Positions 46,102 to 55,089 of a stretch of 64,000 nucleotides of DNA are shown here, piece by piece. Numbering within the stretch: the stretch's first letter is position 1; each line of letters opens with the position of its first letter. The notes beneath the pieces were generated by a model. It saw only the letters and a program-made list of their open reading frames with translations. It was not told the DNA's origin and made no database searches. The translations under genes were made by a program, and so were the position numbers. Origin of the DNA: Mesorhizobium carmichaelinearum (GTDB taxonomy: Bacteria > Pseudomonadota > Alphaproteobacteria > Rhizobiales > Rhizobiaceae); assembly GCF_900199455.1 (NCBI RefSeq), contig NZ_FZQR01000003.1:124001-188000 (forward strand), given 5' to 3'.

Positions 46102-47136
46102 TTACTTCTGCAGTTCGGTCCAGATCTTGGTGTAGATGTCCTGGATTTCCGGCGCGCACATCTTCTGGAATTCGCCTTTCGGCTTGGCGTCCGCCGGAAT
46201 GACGACTTCCGGCGCATCCTTCATGTCGGCCGGCATGTACTTGTCCGAGCCGGTGATGGCGTTGGCATAGCGGTGGAAGGCCGAGAGGCCGGCCGCGTTT
46301 TCCGGATCCATGATGAAGTTCTGGAACAGCTTGGCGTTGTCGACGTTCTTGGCTTCCTTCAGAACGACGACGTTATCGCTCCACAGGCCGTAGCCTTCCT
46401 TCGGATAATTGTAGTGGATGGCCGGATTGGCCAGCCGCTGGCGCAGCGCCGAACCGTTCCAGTCGCTGGTGGCCTTGAAGTCGCCGGCGCCCATCTTCTC
46501 GATGGTGTTGTACTCCATCGCGATCCAGTTCGGCTTGGCTGCGACCAGTGTGTCGCGCACCTTCTTCAGCACCGCCTTGTCGTCGGTGCACTGCTGGCCG
46601 CCGACATATTTGATCGCCGCAAAGATGACGTCATTCATCTCGGGAACGACATTGACCTTGCCCTTCAACTCGTCCGGCGTGTTGAAGATGATACCCCAGC
46701 TGTCGGCCGGTCCCTTGTAGGTATCGGTGTTGACGACGACACCGACGGTGCCGAGCGCCCACGGCACCGAATATTTACGGCCGGGGTCGAAGTCGGGATT
46801 GGCCCATTCCGGCGCGACGTTCTTGAAGTTCTCCATCTTGCCTGGATCGGTTTCGAGCACGAGGCCTTCCTTGATCCAGATCGGCACGTAGGTCTGCGAC
46901 GGCACGGCGATGTCGAAGCCGGTGCCGCCCTGGCGGACCTTGGCAAGCGCGGTGTCGTTGGAATCGTAGTCGGTGATGGTCACCTTGATGTTGTATTTGT
47001 CTTCGAACTTCTTGATCACGTCCGGGCTGGTGTAGTTGCCCCAATTGTAGATGTTGAGCACGCCTTCGGCGCGGGCCAGGCCCGTCGAAGCGAGCAGCGC
47101 CAACCCCATGGCGGTCGCTGTTGTCTTCCAGTTCAT
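46102..47136 (-). CDS. potF: Polyamine-type ABC transporter periplasmic binding protein (PotF-like)
   Basis: The 344-residue protein has a Sec signal peptide (MNWKTTATAMGLALLASTGLARA, cleaved before EG). It then carries a spermidine/putrescine-binding fold beginning VLNIYNWGNYTSPDVIKKFE, with the conserved YDSNDTALAKV and VPSQTYVPIWIKEGL blocks. It would bind putrescine, spermidine or a related amine in the periplasm. GGGAG lies eight bases before the ATG at 47136; a longer frame to 47151 lacks this. It is the last gene of the importer operon (ATPase, permease 1, permease 2, binding protein) on the minus strand. Confidence 0.88.
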   Translation of the reverse strand: MNWKTTATAMGLALLASTGLARAEGVLNIYNWGNYTSPDVIKKFEDKYNIKVTITDYDSNDTALAKVRQGGTGFDIAVPSQTYVPIWIKEGLVLETDPGKMENFKNVAPEWANPDFDPGRKYSVPWALGTVGVVVNTDTYKGPADSWGIIFNTPDELKGKVNVVPEMNDVIFAAIKYVGGQQCTDDKAVLKKVRDTLVAAKPNWIAMEYNTIEKMGAGDFKATSDWNGSALRQRLANPAIHYNYPKEGYGLWSDNVVVLKEAKNVDNAKLFQNFIMDPENAAGLSAFHRYANAITGSDKYMPADMKDAPEVVIPADAKPKGEFQKMCAPEIQDIYTKIWTELQK

Positions 47137-47159
47137 CGTTCTAACTCCCATTATCGGTT

Positions 47160-47960
47160 TCAGTCTCGTTTCCTGCTGACGAAGAAAAACAACGTGACGA
47201 TCGCGACCGAAAGCAGCAGGAAAGCGGTCGATATCGCGTTGATCTCGGGTGTGATGCCGCGGCGGATCTGGCCGAGCATGTAAGTGGGCAGCGTGTCCTG
47301 GCCGCCCGATTTGACGAACTCGGTGATGACGACGTCATCGAGCGAGATGACGAAAGCCAGCATTAGGCCGGCGAGGATGCCGGGCCACAAAAGCGGCAGC
47401 GTGATGCGCCGAAAAGTCTTCCACGGCGTGGCGTAGAGATCGGCCGCGGCGCGCTCCAGCGTCAGGTCCATATTCTCCAGCCGCGCCCGAATCGGCAGAT
47501 AGGCGAACGGAATGCAAAACGCCGTATGCGCGGCGACCAGGTAGCCGATGCCGGAATAGCCGGTGAAGATCTTGATACGCGAGAAGAAGATCAGCAGCGC
47601 CACGCCGGTGACGATCTCGGGCACCATCAGCGGCTGGTTGATCGCCGCGTATTTGAAGGTGAGGCCGGGATAGGAGGCGGTGCGCGTGGTGGCGAGTGCT
47701 GCCATAGTGGCGAAGATCGTCGACAGCACCGCCGCGATGGAGCCGATCTGGAACGAGCGCAGCGTTGCGTCGATGACCTGCGTGTTCTGGTATGCCGACT
47801 GGAACCATTTCAGCGAAAAGCCGCCCCATTCGGAGGTCGAGGTCGCCGCGTTGAAGGCATAGATCACCAGCACCACGATCGGCAGGTAAAGCACGACAAA
47901 GCAGGTCGCCGCGATCGTCGTGAAGCCGGGCTGGTGCTTGATGGAGAAGTTGCTAGCCAT
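47160..47960 (-). CDS. potI: Polyamine-type ABC permease 2 (PotI/PotC-like)
   Basis: The 266-residue membrane protein has six predicted segments and the EAA loop near LERAAADLYATPWKTFRRI, where the ATPase binds. This second permease of the pair starts MASNFSIKHQPGF and has WGGFSLKWF in the first periplasmic loop, as in PotC/PotI. It forms the inner-membrane channel with the PotH-like subunit. The start at 47960 overlaps the 3' end of that gene by eight bases, so the two are translationally coupled. An upstream extension to 47999 is not supported. Confidence 0.88.
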   Translation of the reverse strand: MASNFSIKHQPGFTTIAATCFVVLYLPIVVLVIYAFNAATSTSEWGGFSLKWFQSAYQNTQVIDATLRSFQIGSIAAVLSTIFATMAALATTRTASYPGLTFKYAAINQPLMVPEIVTGVALLIFFSRIKIFTGYSGIGYLVAAHTAFCIPFAYLPIRARLENMDLTLERAAADLYATPWKTFRRITLPLLWPGILAGLMLAFVISLDDVVITEFVKSGGQDTLPTYMLGQIRRGITPEINAISTAFLLLSVAIVTLFFFVSRKRD

Positions 47961-48873
47961 GACGCACCCCCGACTTGCCGGCATTGCGCACATAGGCAAG
48001 CAGCGCCACCATGACGATGATCATCACCGTGATCGACAGCGCCGAGCCGAGCGGCCAGTTGCGGCCCTGCCCGAACTGCAGTTCGATCAGGTTGGACAGC
48101 ATCATGTTCTTGCCGCCGCCAAGCACGCTCGGCGTCACATAGGCGCCGAGTGCCGGAATGAAGACCAGGATCGAGCCGGCGATGACGCCCGGTTTGACCA
48201 GAGGGAAAATGATCTTGCGCAGCACCTTGAAGCGTGTCGCGTAGAGATCATATCCCGCCTCGACGAGGCGAAAATCGAGCTTCTCCATGCTGGCGTAGAT
48301 CGGCAGCACCATCAGCGGCAGGTAGACATAGGCCATGCCGATCAGGATCGCGGTGTCGGTGTAGAGGATCTGGATCGGCGCCGAGATGATGCCGAGCTTG
48401 AGCAGGATCGTGTTGATGATGCCTTCGTTGCGGATGATCTGCAGCACGGCAAAGGTGCGGATCAGGAGGTTTGTCCAGAACGGGATGGTGATCAGGAACA
48501 GCCAGAGATCCCTGGTCTTCTCGCTGCGCGTCGCCATGAAATAGGCGGTCGGGAAACCGAGCGCCAAGGTCGCCAGCGTCGTTACTATCGCAAGCTTGAT
48601 CGAGCGCCAGAAAATGGTGACATGCGCCGCCGCGAGCGAAAGCGTGTCGTCGAAAATGTCGCGCTCCAGGAACACCGATGTCCAGGCGTCGGACGAGAAC
48701 TGCCATTTCACGTCGCCATAGGCGCCGGGCGTCAGGAACGAATAGACGAGCACGATCAGCAACGGGCCGGTCGCGGCGAGCAAGATGACCAGCAGCGCTG
48801 GTGCTGACAACAGCCAGCGGTCACGGACATCACGCCGTTCCGCGGCCTTGGCGACTTCTTCCGCGGTGGCCAT
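47953..48873 (-). CDS. potH: Polyamine-type ABC permease 1 (PotH/PotB-like)
   Basis: The 306-residue membrane protein begins with a soluble N-terminus, then WLLSAPALLVILLAATGPLL as the first membrane segment. TNLLIRTFAVLQIIRNEGIIN is typical of PotB/PotH, and the EAA loop is near LVEAGYDLYATRFKVLRKI. It pairs with the PotI-like subunit to form the transport channel. The start codon overlaps the ATPase stop by one base (TGATG), and the 3' end overlaps the next permease. The whole operon is tightly coupled. Confidence 0.88.
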   Translation of the reverse strand: MATAEEVAKAAERRDVRDRWLLSAPALLVILLAATGPLLIVLVYSFLTPGAYGDVKWQFSSDAWTSVFLERDIFDDTLSLAAAHVTIFWRSIKLAIVTTLATLALGFPTAYFMATRSEKTRDLWLFLITIPFWTNLLIRTFAVLQIIRNEGIINTILLKLGIISAPIQILYTDTAILIGMAYVYLPLMVLPIYASMEKLDFRLVEAGYDLYATRFKVLRKIIFPLVKPGVIAGSILVFIPALGAYVTPSVLGGGKNMMLSNLIELQFGQGRNWPLGSALSITVMIIVMVALLAYVRNAGKSGVRHG

Positions 48874-49967
48874 CAGTCCCTCAGCACTTGCGCGGCGTCG
48901 TTGCCGATCAGGATGCCGACCTTGTCGCCGCGCTCGAAACCGCAGCCTGCGCTGCGCGTGTTCTGCTGGCGTACCGTGAAGGCCTCGCCGCTGTCGAGTT
49001 GGACATGGATATGCGTGTCGGTGCCGAAATAGACGATGTTTTCGACCGTGCCCGACAGGTCGCCCTTGTCCTTCGTCAGCTTGGCATGCTCGGGCCGCAC
49101 CACCACGGTGGCGTTGTCCTTCGGCTGGAAGCCTTCGGCAACGGTCGCCTCGATGGTCGTGCCGGATTTGAGCGTCGCGCGCGCCTTGCCGTTGCCGGTG
49201 CCCGATATGGCGGCGGTGAGGAAGTTGGTTTCGCCGATGAAGTCGGCGACGAAGCGTTCCGCCGGCTTGTCGTAGATATCCCAGGGCGAGCCGACCTGCA
49301 GGATCTTGCCCGACGACATCACCGCGATGCGGTCCGACATGGTCAGCGCTTCTTCCTGGTCATGGGTGACGAAGATGAAGGTGATGCCGGTCTCGTGCTG
49401 CAGCCGCTTCAGCTCGATCTGCATCTCCTTGCGCAGCTTGTAGTCGAGTGCCGAGAGCGGTTCGTCGAGCAACAGCACTTTCGGCTGCGGCGCCAGTGCC
49501 CGGGCCAACGCCACGCGCTGCTGCTGGCCACCGGAAATCTGCGCTGTGCGGCGGCCCGCCAGCGCTTCCATCTTGACCAGTTTGAGCATCTCGGCGACGC
49601 GCGCCTTGATCTCGGCCTTGGGCTTGCCCAGCATCTCCAGGCCGAAGCCGATATTGTCGGCCACCGTCATGTGCGGGAACAGCGCATAGGACTGGAAGAC
49701 GGTGTTGACCGGCCGTTTGAAGGGCGGCAGCGGCGCGATGTCCTGGCCGTAGAGCAGGATTTCACCGGCGGTTGGAAAGTCGAAGCCGGCGATCAGCCGC
49801 AAAAGGGTGGTCTTGCCGCAGCCGGACGGTCCCAGCAGCGTGAAGAACTCGTTCTCGCGAATGGATACCGAGACCTTGTCTAGGGCAGCGACCTGCCCCT
49901 CACCCGATCCGAAAATTTTACTGACGTTTACTACTTCAATCGCATTCCGATCCGGTTTGTCCGGCAC
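48873..49967 (-). CDS. potG: Polyamine-type ABC transporter ATPase (PotG/PotA-like)
   Basis: The 364-residue ATPase has Walker [10 protein letters not shown], a Q-loop ([14 protein letters not shown]), the signature [14 protein letters not shown], Walker [13 protein letters not shown] and a switch His (FVTHDQEEA). A C-terminal TOBE domain follows ([12 protein letters not shown]...[12 protein letters not shown]), as in PotA/PotG. It drives import through the PotHI-like permeases. It is the first gene of the operon; the promoter probably lies in 49968-50107. Substrate choice (putrescine, spermidine or other) is not decided by sequence. Confidence 0.9.
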   Translation of the reverse strand: MPDKPDRNAIEVVNVSKIFGSGEGQVAALDKVSVSIRENEFFTLLGPSGCGKTTLLRLIAGFDFPTAGEILLYGQDIAPLPPFKRPVNTVFQSYALFPHMTVADNIGFGLEMLGKPKAEIKARVAEMLKLVKMEALAGRRTAQISGGQQQRVALARALAPQPKVLLLDEPLSALDYKLRKEMQIELKRLQHETGITFIFVTHDQEEALTMSDRIAVMSSGKILQVGSPWDIYDKPAERFVADFIGETNFLTAAISGTGNGKARATLKSGTTIEATVAEGFQPKDNATVVVRPEHAKLTKDKGDLSGTVENIVYFGTDTHIHVQLDSGEAFTVRQQNTRSAGCGFERGDKVGILIGNDAAQVLRD

Positions 49968-50107
49968 GATTACGCCTCACTGTTGACCCCGCTCTTGCTG
50001 GCGGAGCTGTTCCCCTGTTCGATGTGACCACACGCCCGGTAGGTTGGCAAGCCCGGCATTGAATCACAGTTCAGTCCGTCATTTAGCCAGCAAGCCTCAT
50101 GCCATCG

Positions 50108-51787
50108 TCAGGCCTGATAGGTAACCTTGCCGCCGCAAATCGTCGTCACCGGCCGCACCTTGTGCAGGTCGGCCGGCGCCGTCTTCTCAATGTCGGCCGA
50201 CAGAACCACCAGATCGGCCATATAGCCCGATTTCAGCGTGCCCTTGCGGTGCTCGGCGAATTCCGCGTAAGCGCCCTCGACCGTGTAGGCGGCGATCGAT
50301 TCCTGCAGCGAAAAACTCTGGTCCGGATCGCTTTCTGCCCATGGTTTGCGCATCAATGCCGCCTGAATGCCCAGGATCGGGTCGATCGGCGACACCGGCC
50401 AGTCCGAAGCGAAGACGACATGCGCGCCGGCATTCTTCAGGGTGCGCCAGGCGTAGCTCAGCGGCCAGCGGGCCGGCCCGATGCGCGACACGGTCGGCTC
50501 CAGCGGGAAATCCATGGCGCCGGGCGGATGCGGCGGCTGCATCGAAGCGATGACGCCGAGTTCGGCAAAGCGCGGCACGTCCGCCGTGGTGGTGACTTCG
50601 ATATGTTCGATGCGATGGCGGCTGTCGCGCTTGCCATTGGCCTTTTGCGCCGCCTCGTAGCCGTCGAGCACCGCACGCACCGCGCCGTCGCCGATCGAAT
50701 GCACCGCGATCTGCAGGCCGCGCTTGTCGACGGCAACGGCAAGATCGATGAACTGCTGCGGCGTGAACAGCGGCTCGCCGACCCAGTCGGGACGGTCGGC
50801 GTAGGGCTCGACCATGACGGCCGTCCAGGAATCGAGCACGCCGTCATAGAACACCTTGACCATGCCCGACGACAGCCACTCGCTGTTGTAGCGCTCGGCC
50901 ATGACGGAGGCCTTGTCGAGCATGTCGAGCGTCATGAAATTCTTGTAGTGGAAGGGGATCTGCACCCGGCAGGGCAAACCCTCCTCGGCCTCGATTTCGG
51001 CGAGCAGTTCGAGCTGGTAGAGATTGCCATCCATGTTCTGGATGGAGGTGATGCCGTGGCGCGCGCACCAGGCGAGGCCGCGCCGCATGATGTCGCGGTC
51101 GGCGGCGCGCTCGGCCGCTGACGGCATCGGGTCGGGCTCGCCGCCGGTCGCCAATCCCAGCCGCACCCGGCTTTCGCCGGCAAGGTCGAGCACCGGGCCG
51201 AAGGCTTCGCCTTCACGCAATTCGCCGGCCGCCAGACCATCGTCGCCCATGACGATCTCATTGCCCGGACCGAGCGTGCGACCATGCAGGATGCCGGCCA
51301 TCTCCAACGCCTTGGTGTTGGCCCACATTGTGTGGTGATCGGGCGCCGCCATGCAGAAGGGGCGATCGGGCAAAATGGCGTCGAGATGGTGACGCGTCAC
51401 CCGCTCACTGCCGAGCACGGTGTAGTCGACGCCCTGTCCGACCAGCATCTTCGCCTCGGGCTTAGCCGACGCATAGTCGCGGATCGCCTCTTGCAGCGCC
51501 TCGAAGCCGTGGACACCGCCAAGCTGAAGATGCGCGAGCTCGGCCCCTCCCGAGAACAGATGCATATGGGCTTCGACGAAACCGGGCAGGACCGAACCGC
51601 CCCTGGCGTCGATCACCTGTGTGGCCGTTCCCTTGAATTCTTCGATGGCGGCGCGGCTGCCGATGGCGACGACGGCGCCGTCCTTGACGGCAACGGCCTC
51701 GGCGGTGGGATTGTCATCGTCCATGGTCAGCACACGACCATTGATGACGATCAGATCCACACTGCGACCCGCACCCGTGACAGACAT
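50108..51787 (-). CDS. YtcJ-like amidohydrolase (amidohydrolase family 3)
   Basis: The 559-residue protein is a metal-dependent amidohydrolase of the YtcJ/AtzA-like type. The metal-binding EAHMHLF motif follows VLPGFV near residue 80. Later metal-site residues are in AVHSIGDGAVRAVLDG and HRIEHIE, and the catalytic Asp is in FASDWPVSPIDP. The N-terminal beta sandwich starts LIVINGRVLTMDD. Family members cleave amide or related C-N bonds of small molecules. It is divergent from the TetR gene (260 bases apart), and its neighbours are polyamine uptake and deacetylase genes, which suggests amine or amide breakdown (inference). The start at 51787 was chosen over a longer frame to 51883. Confidence 0.83.
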   Translation of the reverse strand: MSVTGAGRSVDLIVINGRVLTMDDDNPTAEAVAVKDGAVVAIGSRAAIEEFKGTATQVIDARGGSVLPGFVEAHMHLFSGGAELAHLQLGGVHGFEALQEAIRDYASAKPEAKMLVGQGVDYTVLGSERVTRHHLDAILPDRPFCMAAPDHHTMWANTKALEMAGILHGRTLGPGNEIVMGDDGLAAGELREGEAFGPVLDLAGESRVRLGLATGGEPDPMPSAAERAADRDIMRRGLAWCARHGITSIQNMDGNLYQLELLAEIEAEEGLPCRVQIPFHYKNFMTLDMLDKASVMAERYNSEWLSSGMVKVFYDGVLDSWTAVMVEPYADRPDWVGEPLFTPQQFIDLAVAVDKRGLQIAVHSIGDGAVRAVLDGYEAAQKANGKRDSRHRIEHIEVTTTADVPRFAELGVIASMQPPHPPGAMDFPLEPTVSRIGPARWPLSYAWRTLKNAGAHVVFASDWPVSPIDPILGIQAALMRKPWAESDPDQSFSLQESIAAYTVEGAYAEFAEHRKGTLKSGYMADLVVLSADIEKTAPADLHKVRPVTTICGGKVTYQA

Positions 51788-51914
51788 CGCGACTCCGCGC
51801 TTTTGACGACTGACTGAAACCGGCAATCCTGCGCCCCAACGGCCTGCCACTCCAGCGGAGTGGCGCCATCGGACAAAAATCAATGCCAGCGCGCTGCCCT
51901 CGAAATTCCCCTTG

Positions 51915-51939
51915 TTATCCCTGGGGACAGCGTGGATAA
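51915..51939. promoter_or_regulatory. Inverted repeat in the amidohydrolase/TetR divergent region
   Basis: TTATCC (51915-51920) and GGATAA (51934-51939) form an inverted repeat with a 13-base spacer between divergent genes. It is a candidate operator for the adjacent TetR protein, on position alone. Confidence 0.3.
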
Positions 51940-52047
51940 AGAATGCGACTGATTATTCGCGTTTGTCAACATGCCGAATTTAGAATGTATTGTGGACAGC
52001 ATCCTCCGCCTGTGTTCAGACCGGGCGGGGAACGAGGACATCAAGCC

Positions 52048-52701
52048 GTGAAGCGCAGTCTCGATCGCAAAACCAAAATAGCGCTCGAGCCGCGCAAGCA
52101 GCCGCGGCAGCAACGGTCGAGCAAGGTGGTCGACCGCATTCTCGACGCCGCGCTGATCCTGACGCGGGAGCAAGGAACCAGGACGCCGACGACGCTCGCC
52201 ATCGCCCAGCGCGCCGGCCTGTCGGTCGGTTCGATCTATCAATACTTTCCCAACAAGGAAGCCATTCTTCTCGACCTCGCCCGGCGCTGGCTGTCGTCCT
52301 TTCCCGAGGTGATCGAGAAGCGCATCAAGGTCCCCCGACCCACCAACCGCGAAGAATTCCGGCGGGAAGTGCGCAAGCTCTTCATCGACACGTCCAGTAT
52401 CTATCTCGAGAACGCGACCCTGATGCCGGTGATCGAGGCGATATCCGGCAACGCCGATCTCAGGCCTATCCAGGACGAATATGACGAGCAGATCATCGCG
52501 CTCTACGCCGCCTGGCTGCGGCATGTGAATCCTGCTCTCGAAGACAAGATCGCCAAGCGGCTCGGCCTGGTGATGATGGAGGTCGGGCACGCTTGCCGGC
52601 TTGTCGGACTGAAGAGAGATCGCAGGACATTCGACCTCATCGAGGACGATGTCGAAGCCATGTGGCTCGCTTTGGTGAACCCCTATCTCAACCTTGACTG
52701 A
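52048..52701 (+). CDS. TetR-family regulator
   Basis: The 217-residue protein has an N-terminal TetR helix-turn-helix (about residues 30-75; ILDAALILTREQ, then TTLAIAQRAGLSVGSIYQYF). The basic stretch before it is RKQPRQQRSSKVVDR. The C-terminal helical ligand domain is divergent, as usual. It is divergent from the amidohydrolase gene and 23 bases upstream of the deacetylase gene, so it probably regulates one or both in response to a related amine or amide (inference). The start is GTG at 52048; an ATG at 51943 would add 35 residues that run through the promoter region. Confidence 0.8.
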   Translation: MKRSLDRKTKIALEPRKQPRQQRSSKVVDRILDAALILTREQGTRTPTTLAIAQRAGLSVGSIYQYFPNKEAILLDLARRWLSSFPEVIEKRIKVPRPTNREEFRREVRKLFIDTSSIYLENATLMPVIEAISGNADLRPIQDEYDEQIIALYAAWLRHVNPALEDKIAKRLGLVMMEVGHACRLVGLKRDRRTFDLIEDDVEAMWLALVNPYLNLD

Positions 52702-52724
52702 TTTCGCATTTCGAGAGGAACTTT

Positions 52725-53756
<1,032 letters not shown>

Positions 53757-53782
53757 GCCGGCTCGCAGACCAAAGGTTGATA

Positions 53783-53818
53783 GCAAAGAAGAAGGGCGGC
53801 ATGGCCGCCCTTCTTTGC
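53783..53818. terminator. Bidirectional terminator between the deacetylase and TMEM43-like genes
   Basis: GAAGGGCGGC (53791-53800) pairs with GCCGCCCTTC (53804-53813). The flanking GCAAAG/CTTTGC extends it with a bulge. It lies 26 bases after the deacetylase stop and 3 bases before the end of the gene on the other strand, so it can serve both. Confidence 0.75.
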
Positions 53819-53821
53819 AAG

Positions 53822-55018
53822 TTACGTTGCTGCAGCACCGGTGCTCGGCGTGGCCATTGGTGCGGCTGCCTTGCGTGAGCGGCCGAGATAATAGACCGCC
53901 GCCGCTGCGATGACCCCAGCCGCCAATATGCCCGCCGCCAGCACCGGCCGATACCAGAACCAGGCAATCGCGATCGTCGTCGTGCCGACCAGGATCGCCA
54001 GGAAGAAGGCGATGATGCCGGTTCCCATCCGCGCCATGCTGCCGAGAAACGGGATGACGTCGAGGATCACGCCGATCGGGCTGAGGAACAGGGCAAAGCC
54101 GATGGTCAGGAGCAAAAGGCCACCGGCGCGCAGCAGCCAGGTGATCAGCGTGTTGGCGCTGACCGCCTCGGCGAACATCTTGTCGGCCGGCACCTGGCCG
54201 GTATCGACCATCAGCAGCGCATCGCCGGCTTGCGTCTGGTAGGGCTCGAACCGGCTGCCGGCCTGCCGCGCGACGATGCTGACCACGCCGAGCGGCGCCA
54301 GTTCGTAACCGATACGGTAGTCGCCCAGCGCGGGCGTTGTGTTGTCGCTGCCGAGATAGATCTTGCCGTCAACGATGCTGAGCGGCTTCGTCCCGGTATA
54401 GGCTGCCTTGATCGCCGCCGACTGACTGGCCGACAGTGAATAGTCCTTGTCGCCCTCGATGCGGTCGAGCACCGGCGTGTCCAGATCGAAGGCGACGAGC
54501 TTGCCCTGTGGAATCTGGAAGGCACGGCTGTGGATCGCCATTGGCGGATTCTGGTGGCCGTCGGGCTTCTTGAAGTCCGACGAGTCGATCTGCTTGTCGT
54601 CCCACACCTTCGGATAGCTGTAGGTGGTCTCGGTCTCCTCGCCGCCGCCAAGCTTCTTGGTGGTCTCGGATTTGGATTCTTCCTTCCACTGGTACATCTC
54701 GACGCTGCGCGACAGCCGCAGCCCTTGTGCGGCGATGCCGAAATCCGGATCCGACAGGCCACTATCCGCCGTCACCGGCCCGCTGACATGCACCAGCTTT
54801 CCGTCATTGCCGGCATCGACGCTGTCGGCATTGATCGAGACCACGGCGCCGGCGCCTTCGGCCAGCGAACGCGCCGTCTGCACCGCGCGGCCCTCGTTCC
54901 AGAACAGCCCGATCACCATCAGCACGATCAAGAGCAGGCCGAAAATGACCCCGCCGACCGCACGCTTGATCCGCCCGAACCACGAGACTGAAGTAACTTC
55001 CCGAAATGAATCACTCAT
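53822..55018 (-). CDS. TMEM43-family membrane protein
   Basis: The 398-residue protein belongs to the TMEM43/LUMA family (DUF1625). It has an N-terminal membrane segment (VGGVIFGLLLIVLMVIGLFW) followed by NEGRAVQTARSL, a large extracytoplasmic domain with VHVSGPV and SVEMYQWKEE motifs, and three closely spaced C-terminal membrane segments (FLSPIGVILDVIP, then FFLAILVGTTTIAIAWFWY and the last near LAAGILAAGVIAAAAVYYL). Function in bacteria is unknown; it may organise membrane complexes. The ATG at 55018 has a GGGGGAAA ribosome site. It stands alone. Confidence 0.8.
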   Translation of the reverse strand: MSDSFREVTSVSWFGRIKRAVGGVIFGLLLIVLMVIGLFWNEGRAVQTARSLAEGAGAVVSINADSVDAGNDGKLVHVSGPVTADSGLSDPDFGIAAQGLRLSRSVEMYQWKEESKSETTKKLGGGEETETTYSYPKVWDDKQIDSSDFKKPDGHQNPPMAIHSRAFQIPQGKLVAFDLDTPVLDRIEGDKDYSLSASQSAAIKAAYTGTKPLSIVDGKIYLGSDNTTPALGDYRIGYELAPLGVVSIVARQAGSRFEPYQTQAGDALLMVDTGQVPADKMFAEAVSANTLITWLLRAGGLLLLTIGFALFLSPIGVILDVIPFLGSMARMGTGIIAFFLAILVGTTTIAIAWFWYRPVLAAGILAAGVIAAAAVYYLGRSRKAAAPMATPSTGAAAT

Positions 55019-55089
55019 CGTTTCCCCCGAAACCATAGATAAAAAGATAACAAGATTTAAGCGCGGCCGGCGGCCGCGTATCGAGCCGA